A DNA stretch of 15,740 nucleotides from an uncultured Actinomycetes bacterium. GTDB lineage: Bacteria > Actinomycetota > Acidimicrobiia > Acidimicrobiales > Microtrichaceae. A program made the translations under genes and the position numbers. The notes beneath the pieces were generated by a model. That model ran no database searches. It saw only the letters and a program-made list of their open reading frames with translations, and had not been told where the DNA came from. The stretch is taken from assembly GCA_903930035.1 (NCBI GenBank), contig CAIYXG010000427.1, forward strand, positions 1 to 15,740. The letters are read 5' to 3'. Shown one piece after another: positions 1-5,525 of the stretch. Positions within the stretch are counted from its first letter, which is position 1. The number at the start of each line of letters is the position of its first letter.

Positions 1-23
1 CGGGCGGGCCGAGGAAGGGCCGC

Positions 24-84
24 GGGTGGGGCCGGGTGGGGCCGCACCGTGGAGCGGGTGGGCCGCGGGCGGGGAGTGGGTGGG
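24..84 (+). other. Two G-quadruplex-type G-run clusters upstream of sufB
   Basis: Positions 24-41 read GGGTGGGGCCGGGTGGGG, four G-runs with loops of 1, 2 and 1 bases and a 10-bp direct tandem repeat. Positions 67-84 give a second set of four G-runs (67-69, 71-74, 78-80, 82-84) with loops of 1, 3 and 1. Both are on the non-template strand of sufB, ending about 20 bp before its putative -10 element. The pattern is seen directly; folding or a regulatory effect is inferred. A very GC-rich genome produces such runs by chance more often than most. Confidence 0.4.
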
Positions 85-96
85 ACGGCGTCGGCC

Positions 97-128
97 GGGG
101 TTGTTACTATCGCCGTAGGAGAAATCCC
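97..128 (+). promoter_or_regulatory. sufB promoter/operator: imperfect 13-6-13 inverted repeat
   Basis: The left arm GGGGTTGTTACTA (97-109), a 6-bp spacer and the right arm TAGGAGAAATCCC (116-128) form an inverted repeat matching at 9 of 13 positions. The right arm differs by one base from the right arm of the perfect repeat upstream of the second sufC (11571-11602), and a more degenerate copy lies before sufD. A good -10 element, TACTAT (105-110), lies inside the left arm, so bound protein would block the promoter. This would give a start near 117 and a leader of about 36 nt carrying GGAGG (139-143). The motif is seen; its role as a repressor operator is inferred. Confidence 0.6.
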
Positions 129-152
129 GAACCGCCCTGGAGGCACCCCCGC

Positions 153-1550
153 ATGGCCGATCTCGATCTCGACCTGTCCCGCTACCAGCTCGGCTGGAGC
201 GACGAGGAGGACTACGTCTTCAAGCCCAAGCGCGGGCTCGACGAGGCGATCGTCCGCGAGATGTCGTGGATGAAGGGCGAGCCGCAGTGGATGCTCGACT
301 TCCGGCTCAAGTCGCTCCGCAACTTCGAGAAGCGCCCGATGCCCAAGTGGGGCGGCGACATGTCGGAGATCTTCTTCAACGACATCTTCTATTACATCAA
401 GCCCACCGGCGGTCAGGTGGACGACTGGGAGGACCTCCCGGACGCCATCAAGAACACCTACGAGAAGCTGGGCATCCCCGAGGCCGAGCGCAAGTACCTG
501 GCCGGCGTGACCGCGCAGTACGAGTCCGAGGTCGTGTTCCACCGCAACCGTGAGGACCTGGAGCGCCAGGGCGTCATCTTCTGCGACATGGACACCGCGC
601 TGCGGGAGTACCCCGAGCTGGTGAAGCAGTACTTCGGGACCGTCATCCCCCGGAACGACAACAAGTTCTCGTCGCTCAACTCGGCGGTGTGGTCGGGTGG
701 CTCGTTCATCTACGTGCCCCCGGGTGTCGAGGTCGAGATGCCGCTGCAGGCGTACTTCCGCATCAACGCCGAGAACATGGGGCAGTTCGAGCGCACGCTG
801 ATCATCGCCGACGAGGGGTCCCAGGTGCACTACATCGAGGGTTGCTCGGCGCCGGTGTACACCTCGGACTCGCTCCACTCCGCCGTGGTCGAGATCGTCG
901 TCAAGCCGTCCGCCCGGGTCACCTACACGACCATCCAGAACTGGTCGTCGAACGTGTTCAACCTGGTCACCAAGCGCGCCGTCGTCGAGGCCGAGGGCCA
1001 CATGGAGTGGATCGACGGCAACATCGGCAGCCGGCTCACCATGAAGTACCCGAGCGTGGTGATGGTCGGTCCGAAGGCCTCGGGCGAGGTCCTCTCGGTC
1101 GCGTACGCCGGTCCGGGCCAGCACCAGGACACCGGGGCCAAGATGGTGCACGCCGCGCCCGAGACGACCTCGAAGGTCGTGTCGAAGTCCATCTCGTCGG
1201 GCGGTGGCCGGACGTCGTACCGGGGCCTGGTCCGGGTCGAGGACGACGCCCGCGACTGCCGGAGCCACGTCCAGTGCGACGCGCTCATCCTGGATGAGGA
1301 CTCGATCTCCGACACCTACCCCTACATGGAGGTCGGCTCCCGGGACGCCGTGATCGGACACGAGGCGAGCGTCTCGAAGGTGGCCGACGAACAGCTCTTC
1401 TACCTGATGAGTCGGGGCCTCTCCGAGGAACGCGCCATGTCGATGGTGGTCAACGGCTTCATCGAGCCGATCACCCGGACCCTGCCCATGGAGTACGCGG
1501 TCGAGTGGAGCCGCCTGATCGAGCTCCAGATGGAGGGCAGCGTCGGCTGA
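153..1550 (+). CDS. sufB: Fe-S cluster assembly scaffold protein SufB
   Basis: A 465-aa SufB, full length for the family. SufB is the main scaffold subunit of the cytoplasmic SufBC2D complex, on which nascent Fe-S clusters are built from persulfide sulfur. The hallmark beta-helix core is clear, including SSLNSAVWSGGSFIYVPPG and the C-terminal GRTSYRG... region. Cys375 in HVQCDALIL corresponds to the conserved cluster/sulfur-accepting Cys of the family, and Cys231 lies in EGCSAP. The ATG at 153 is chosen because GGAGG (139-143) precedes it and homology begins with ADLDLDLSRYQLGW. In-frame codons further upstream translate to unrelated Gly/Arg-rich sequence. sufB stands alone here: the next gene is convergent, ending 7 bp away. 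Its promoter overlaps a motif shared with the sufD and second sufC units. Confidence 0.97.
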   Translation: MADLDLDLSRYQLGWSDEEDYVFKPKRGLDEAIVREMSWMKGEPQWMLDFRLKSLRNFEKRPMPKWGGDMSEIFFNDIFYYIKPTGGQVDDWEDLPDAIKNTYEKLGIPEAERKYLAGVTAQYESEVVFHRNREDLERQGVIFCDMDTALREYPELVKQYFGTVIPRNDNKFSSLNSAVWSGGSFIYVPPGVEVEMPLQAYFRINAENMGQFERTLIIADEGSQVHYIEGCSAPVYTSDSLHSAVVEIVVKPSARVTYTTIQNWSSNVFNLVTKRAVVEAEGHMEWIDGNIGSRLTMKYPSVVMVGPKASGEVLSVAYAGPGQHQDTGAKMVHAAPETTSKVVSKSISSGGGRTSYRGLVRVEDDARDCRSHVQCDALILDEDSISDTYPYMEVGSRDAVIGHEASVSKVADEQLFYLMSRGLSEERAMSMVVNGFIEPITRTLPMEYAVEWSRLIELQMEGSVG

Positions 1551-1557
1551 GGCCGAC
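1542..1557. terminator. Possible short bidirectional hairpin between convergent sufB and PAS gene
   Basis: GTCGGC (1542-1547) and GCCGAC (1552-1557) form a perfect 6-bp stem with a 4-base loop spanning the sufB stop codon. It sits between two convergent genes and could act on both strands. There is no T-run, so it is only a weak terminator candidate. Confidence 0.25.
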
Positions 1558-2457
1558 TCAGGCCTGGGCGAGCTGGCCGAGGGCGAGCACCCGGAACCCG
1601 CCACCGTCGGCTGCCGCCGCCTCGAGCAGGGCGGCGCTCGTCCGCACCACGTCGGTCGCGCCGGACGAGCCGTCGTCGACCGCGATGCCGGCGGCCAGCG
1701 TGAGCGGCACCGCTTCTCCCTGGACGACGACCGGTTCCATGGTCGTGGAGAGCAGCCGGTAGCAGACCCCCGCCGCGTCCTGGACGTCGCCGAGGTCCGT
1801 CGCCACGACGGCGACCGAGGACTGTGAGAGTCGGACGACCGTGTCGTGCGAACGGAGCTGCTGGCGCATCCGGTCGACGACCAGGTTCACCGCCATGCGG
1901 GTGCGGGCGGGTCCCACCCGGTCCTCGATCCCCTCGGCGTCGACCACACGCAGCTCGATCAGCGCGAAGGGACGATCGGTGGCGCCGGCGCGTGCACCAG
2001 CACCAGCGACCGCAGGCTCGAGGGCCGCGACGAGCGAGGCTCCCGATGCGGTCGGCTCGGCCTCGCCGGGCGGCGGCACCTGCCGTCGTTCCTGGGTGAG
2101 GTTCCGTCCGACCAGGGTGATCGAGGTGATCCGCCCGGCCGGATCCAGCTCGCCCGCGAGTGAGAGCCGCAGACGGCGGCTCGTGCCGGTGAGTGAGTCC
2201 AGTTGCAGCTCGACCTGTTCGAGCGTGCTGTGGTGGCCGAGCAGTGCGATGAGGGCCGCCAGGACCGACGGTTGGTCTGCGGCGCCGGCGAGCTCCGTCA
2301 CGTGGCTCCCGACGAGCTCGGCGGGGGCGCGACCGCACAGCCGCGAGAAGGCCGGGTTCAGCGACGTGACGATTCCCTCGGGGTCGAGCGTCGCGACGGG
2401 CACGTCGGCGGCGTCGAGCAGAAGCCGCGGCACTGCGGTCGGAGCGGTCACGTCCAC
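1558..2457 (-). CDS. PAS-domain protein with degenerate GGDEF domain
   Basis: A putative signalling protein of about 299 aa. Residues 8-122 read as a PAS sensor domain, for example LLLDAADVPVATLDPEGIV and NPAFSRLCGRAPAELVG, ending in a PAC-like GRITSITLVGRNLTQERR. After a Pro/Ala-rich linker (126-162), residues 163-290 resemble a GGDEF (diguanylate cyclase) fold. At the signature site, DTVVRLSQSSVAVVATDL replaces the usual R-GGDEF-V motif, so catalysis is unlikely. It may bind a nucleotide or serve as a dimerisation module. The start is uncertain: GTG at 2457 or GTG at 2451 both precede the PAS domain and neither has a clear ribosome site. It lies antisense between sufB and sufD and is divergent from the small Cys protein. 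A role in redox or oxygen sensing for SUF is speculation from position only. Confidence 0.75.
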   Translation of the reverse strand: MDVTAPTAVPRLLLDAADVPVATLDPEGIVTSLNPAFSRLCGRAPAELVGSHVTELAGAADQPSVLAALIALLGHHSTLEQVELQLDSLTGTSRRLRLSLAGELDPAGRITSITLVGRNLTQERRQVPPPGEAEPTASGASLVAALEPAVAGAGARAGATDRPFALIELRVVDAEGIEDRVGPARTRMAVNLVVDRMRQQLRSHDTVVRLSQSSVAVVATDLGDVQDAAGVCYRLLSTTMEPVVVQGEAVPLTLAAGIAVDDGSSGATDVVRTSAALLEAAAADGGGFRVLALGQLAQA

Positions 2458-2556
2458 ACCATCGGTCCGGGCCCCACCGATGTTGAGGCCGGCCGGGTGG
2501 GCGATTCCACCCACACGTGCCGGGCGGCGCCCGTTCCGCCGCGCCACAATGACCGC

Positions 2557-2910
2557 ATGCCCATGCGGGAGAACTGCAAGTTCTTCGAGAGCCGGACCTA
2601 CCCGAACGGGGACGCCGTCCGGAAGTGCGACCTGGACCTGGCGCCCGAGGCGCCGTGGCGCTGCCCCGAGGACTGCGGGGCCTTCCAACCCCGACTGGCC
2701 GACGTGAACTGGGCCCACGGGACGCTCATCACCCCGCCCGCCCCGGCCGAGCCGGCCGGACTCGGAGAGGACGACTCGATCGCAGCGCTGCTCGACGAGG
2801 CCGAGGACATCGTCAACGCCGCCGGCCCCCGGGTGCTCGACGAGGTCCGTCAGGAGCGGGAGCGGTCGGGGTGGCGACGGTTCCTGCGGTGGCCGGGCCG
2901 GTCCGACTGA
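2557..2910 (+). CDS. Small four-cysteine protein, function unknown
   Basis: A 117-aa protein whose N-terminal third carries Cys7, Cys24, Cys36 and Cys40 (spacing C-x16-C-x11-C-x3-C) with LAPEAPWRCPEDCGAFQPR. That is the layout of a metal-binding (Zn or Fe-S) knuckle. The rest is an acidic stretch predicted to be helical (GEDDSIAALLDEAEDIVNAA) and a basic tail. Start choice: ATG 2557, with CACAAT ending 6 bp upstream, suggests a leaderless transcript; ATG 2563, two codons later, is an alternative. The gene is divergent from the PAS gene with 99 bp between starts, and its stop codon lies at the edge of the sufD operator motif. I do not recognise a named family. Placement between two suf units makes a link to Fe-S biology possible but unproven. 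Confidence 0.75.
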   Translation: MPMRENCKFFESRTYPNGDAVRKCDLDLAPEAPWRCPEDCGAFQPRLADVNWAHGTLITPPAPAEPAGLGEDDSIAALLDEAEDIVNAAGPRVLDEVRQERERSGWRRFLRWPGRSD

Positions 2911-2939
2911 ATATCCACTACTCGCGTAGGGTAAATTCC
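2908..2939 (+). promoter_or_regulatory. sufD promoter/operator: degenerate copy of the suf inverted repeat
   Basis: The left arm TGAATATCCACTA (2908-2920), spacer CTCGCG and right arm TAGGGTAAATTCC (2927-2939) keep the same 13-6-13 layout as the sites before sufB and the second sufC. The core CTA-N6-TAGG is exact. The right arm matches the perfect site at 9 of 13 positions and the left at 7 of 13. TAAATT (2932-2937) fits a -10 element placed 7 bp before the GTG start, which predicts a leaderless sufD mRNA. The left arm starts within the stop codon of the preceding gene. The motif is seen; regulator binding is inferred. Confidence 0.5.
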
Positions 2940-2944
2940 CGGGC

Positions 2945-4174
2945 GTGAGCACCGCCGTCGACTCCGGACCCTTCGCCCACCTGGGCGAGGCCCTGGCCGG
3001 CCGCCAGTTGCCCTCGACCGAGGCCGAGGAGTGGCGCTACAGCCGGGTCACCTCGATCGACCCGACCCGGTTCGTCCGGCGTGGCGACGATCCGGTCGAC
3101 GAGTCGGCGTCCTCCGCCGCCGAGGCGATCGCCGCCGAGGCGGTCGCCTCGATCGGGCCGGTCTCCGGTGTCGCCGTGGTCGTCGACGGGATCGTGGTCC
3201 GGTCCGAGCTCGGGTCCACGGCGGTCGACGCCGGACTCCGGGTGCACGCGGCGTCGGTGGACCGGGCAGCCACCGACGCCGTGGACGTCTTCGTCGAGGT
3301 CAACGCCGTCGTGGCCGACGCCGAGCTCCGCATCGAGGCTCCCCGCGGCGTGCGGGCGGAGGAACCGTTCGTCGTGGTGCACCTGGTGACCCTCGACGGA
3401 CTGGTCGTCGCCCCCCGGGTCCGGATCGAACTCGGCGACGACTCCCGGGTCGCAGTGGTCGAGGTGCACCGTTCACTCGGTGACGTCGACGCGCTGGTCC
3501 TGCCCGTGGCCTCGTGCGACATCGGCCGGGATGCCACCCTGCGCCACGTGGTGGTCCAGGATCTGTCCACCGAGCTCGACGTCGTCGCCCACGTCTCGGC
3601 GACGGTGGGTCAGTCGGGGACCTACGACGGCTGGGTCGCAGCGCTCGGCGGCCGGTACGCCAGGCTCCGCGTCGACTGTCGGCTCGGCGGCCGTGGGGCG
3701 GCGGGGACGCTCGCTGCGCTGTACGCCGGCATCGGCGACCAGATGCACGACCTGAGGACCTTCCAGGACCACCTGCAGCGTGACACCACGTCGTCGCTCA
3801 GCTTCAAGGGCGCCGTCGACGACCGGGCGCACGCGGTCTACACGGGACTGATCCGCATCCATCCCGACGGCCGGGGCTCGAACGCCGAGCAGTCCAACCG
3901 CATCATGACGCTCAGCGACGATGCGTGGGCCGAATCCGTACCCAACCTGGAGATCGAGCACAACGACGTCCGGTGCGCGCACGCCAGCACCGTCGGTCCG
4001 GTCGACGCCGACCAGCGGTTCTACCTGGAGAGCCGGGGGGTCCCCGCAGAGGTCGCCGAGCGGCTGATCGTGGCCGGCTTCTTCGACGAGGTGCTCGAGC
4101 GCTCACCGGTGGCCGGGGTGGCGGGGCTGGTGCAGCCCCGACTGGCCGAGCTGCTCGGGGGAGGAGCGTCGTGA
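2945..4174 (+). CDS. sufD: Fe-S cluster assembly protein SufD
   Basis: A 409-aa SufD. SufD pairs with SufB through its beta-helix and C-terminal helices in the cytoplasmic SufBC2D scaffold and is linked to iron acquisition and scaffold stability. The N-terminus has the family's EAEEWRYSRVTSIDPTRF segment. The C-terminus has HNDVRCAHASTVGPVDADQ, with Cys344 and His346 at the conserved cluster-interface position, followed by RFYLESRGVPAEVAERLIVAGFF. The GTG start at 2945 fits both the homology start and a -10 element 7 bp upstream. The stop overlaps the Rieske gene by 4 bp (GTGA). This is the first gene of a tightly packed operon running through the first sufC to the pterin dehydratase. Confidence 0.95.
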   Translation: MSTAVDSGPFAHLGEALAGRQLPSTEAEEWRYSRVTSIDPTRFVRRGDDPVDESASSAAEAIAAEAVASIGPVSGVAVVVDGIVVRSELGSTAVDAGLRVHAASVDRAATDAVDVFVEVNAVVADAELRIEAPRGVRAEEPFVVVHLVTLDGLVVAPRVRIELGDDSRVAVVEVHRSLGDVDALVLPVASCDIGRDATLRHVVVQDLSTELDVVAHVSATVGQSGTYDGWVAALGGRYARLRVDCRLGGRGAAGTLAALYAGIGDQMHDLRTFQDHLQRDTTSSLSFKGAVDDRAHAVYTGLIRIHPDGRGSNAEQSNRIMTLSDDAWAESVPNLEIEHNDVRCAHASTVGPVDADQRFYLESRGVPAEVAERLIVAGFFDEVLERSPVAGVAGLVQPRLAELLGGGAS

Positions 4175-4497
4175 GTGCCGTGCGGCTCTGTGCCCTGGAC
4201 GAGCTCGAGGACGGCGAGGCCCGGCGCTTCGACCTGGGCGGCGGCGTCGTCCTGGCCGTGGTGCGCATCGGCGACGAGGTCTACGCGATCGGCGACCGGT
4301 GCAGTCACGCCGACGTGTCGTTGTCGGGCGGGATCGTCGACGAGCGGGCCTGCACCCTGGAGTGCCCCAAGCACGGCAGTGAGTTCGACCTCCGGACCGG
4401 GGCGCCCCAGTCGTTGCCCGCGCTCCGGCCGGTGCCCACCTACGAGGTCCGGGTGACCGACGGCGAGGTCGTTGTGGCGGTGGAGGAGGCGCCGTGA
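4171..4497 (+). CDS. Rieske-type [2Fe-2S] ferredoxin (NirD/BphF-like)
   Basis: A 108-aa single-domain Rieske protein. The cluster ligands are visible as Cys44-x-His46 (CSHADVSLSGG) and Cys65-x2-His68 (CPKHGSEFDLRTG), the soluble ferredoxin spacing. It should carry one [2Fe-2S] cluster and move electrons in the cytoplasm. In this operon it may supply electrons for cluster assembly or be an early client of it; which one is not known from sequence. The GTG start overlaps the sufD stop by 4 bp with a strong GGGGGAGGAG upstream, and its own stop overlaps sufC by 4 bp, so translational coupling is likely. Rieske genes inside actinobacterial suf operons are, to my knowledge, common. Confidence 0.92.
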   Translation: MSAVRLCALDELEDGEARRFDLGGGVVLAVVRIGDEVYAIGDRCSHADVSLSGGIVDERACTLECPKHGSEFDLRTGAPQSLPALRPVPTYEVRVTDGEVVVAVEEAP

Positions 4498-5222
4498 GCG
4501 AACTCGTGGTCATCGACCTTCACGCGACCGTGGCCGGTACGCCCATCCTGAAGGGCGTCACCCTGACGGTCCGTTCCGGTGAGGTGCACGCCCTCATGGG
4601 CCGGAACGGCTCGGGGAAGTCGACGCTGTCGAACGTGCTCATGGGTCGCCCCGGCTACGAGGTGACCGCCGGATCGGCCACCCTGGACGACGTCGACCTG
4701 CTGGCGCTGCCGACCTGGGAGCGCGCCCGGGCCGGCCTGTTCCTGGCCGCGCAGTACCCGACCGAGGTGCCCGGCGTGCAGGTGACCGACGTCCTCGAGG
4801 CGGCCTTCACCGCCTCGGGGAGGGACCCTGCGCTCGTCCCCGGACGCATGGCCGAGGAGGCCGACGCCATCGGCTTCGACCGGGCATTCCTCCGGCGGGC
4901 GGTCAACGTGGACCTGTCGGGAGGAGAGCGGAAGCGCAACGAGACGCTGCAACTGGCGGTCCTCGAACCCCGGATCGCCGTGCTCGACGAACTGGACTCC
5001 GGTCTGGACGTGGACGCACTCCGCGCCGTCGCCCGCCGGATCGAGCTGGCGACCAGCGGGCCCCAGCCCCTCGGCGTCCTGGCGATCACCCACTACAGCC
5101 GGCTGTTGCAGGAACTGCACCCCGACGTCGTCCACGTCTTCGGCGACGGGCGGATCCTGGAGTCGGGTGGCCCCGAGCTCGTCGACCGCCTGGAGGCCGA
5201 GGGCTACGCCTCGCGCGCGTAG
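4494..5222 (+). CDS. sufC: Fe-S cluster assembly ATPase SufC, first copy
   Basis: A 242-aa ABC-type ATPase that powers conformational change of the SufB-SufD scaffold. All ATPase motifs are intact: Walker A GRNGSGKST (Lys42), Q-loop Gln87 in AAQYPTEVPGV, signature LSGGERKR (141-148), Walker B glutamate Glu166 in VLDELDSGLD, and H-loop His200 in ITHYSRLL. It differs from the second copy (10779-11546) by a shorter, divergent helical segment (about residues 103-140), LSGG instead of FSGG, and DELDSGLD instead of the usual DETDSGLD. The GTG start overlaps the Rieske stop by 4 bp. Because it follows sufD directly, it may be the copy that pairs with SufD, although that is inference. Confidence 0.93.
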   Translation: MSELVVIDLHATVAGTPILKGVTLTVRSGEVHALMGRNGSGKSTLSNVLMGRPGYEVTAGSATLDDVDLLALPTWERARAGLFLAAQYPTEVPGVQVTDVLEAAFTASGRDPALVPGRMAEEADAIGFDRAFLRRAVNVDLSGGERKRNETLQLAVLEPRIAVLDELDSGLDVDALRAVARRIELATSGPQPLGVLAITHYSRLLQELHPDVVHVFGDGRILESGGPELVDRLEAEGYASRA

Positions 5223-5225
5223 AGT
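5220..5225 (+). promoter_or_regulatory. Possible internal -10 element overlapping the sufC stop
   Basis: TAGAGT (5220-5225) fits the actinobacterial -10 pattern TANNNT and sits 6 bp before the GTG of the pterin dehydratase gene. Its first three bases are the sufC stop codon. This would allow a leaderless internal transcript. The pattern is short, so chance is a real alternative. Confidence 0.3.
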
Positions 5226-5231
5226 CGGTCC

Positions 5232-5525
5232 GTGGCTCGACCGGAACCGCTCGACGGCCCGCAACTCGACGAGGCGCTCGGCTCGCTGGTGGGTTGGGAG
5301 GTCGTCGACGGCCGCCTCCACAAGGAGTTCTCCTTCGGCGACTTCGGTTGCGCGTTCGGCTTCATGGCCTCTGCGGCCACCTACGCCGAGAAGCTGAACC
5401 ACCATCCGGACTGGTCCAACTCGTACGCCACCGTGATCGTCGACCTGACCACGCACGACGCCGGCGGCATCACGGAACTCGACGTCCGCTTCGCGCGACG
5501 GCTCGACGAACTCGCCGGTCACTGA
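5232..5525 (+). CDS. Pterin-4a-carbinolamine dehydratase family protein
   Basis: A 97-aa protein matching the small pterin-4a-carbinolamine dehydratase (PCD/PhhB) fold. The active-site signature is present as EKLNHHPDW (Glu53, His57, His58, Trp61), followed by the strand pattern YATVIVDLTTHDAGGIT. Classic members dehydrate 4a-hydroxytetrahydrobiopterin to regenerate the cofactor of aromatic amino acid hydroxylases. Many bacteria lacking such hydroxylases carry the gene near molybdopterin or other cofactor genes, so the physiological substrate here is open. The GTG start at 5232 lies 9 bp after sufC. No good Shine-Dalgarno is visible, but a -10-like TAGAGT ends 6 bp upstream. Its 3' end overlaps the convergent HNH gene by 7 bp. 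Confidence 0.88.
   Translation: MARPEPLDGPQLDEALGSLVGWEVVDGRLHKEFSFGDFGCAFGFMASAATYAEKLNHHPDWSNSYATVIVDLTTHDAGGITELDVRFARRLDELAGH

Noticed and set aside
1..152. Coding start upstream of sufB (GTG/ATG codons at 36-60)
   Set aside because: Translations are Gly/Arg-rich, and the region holds the promoter and G-runs instead.
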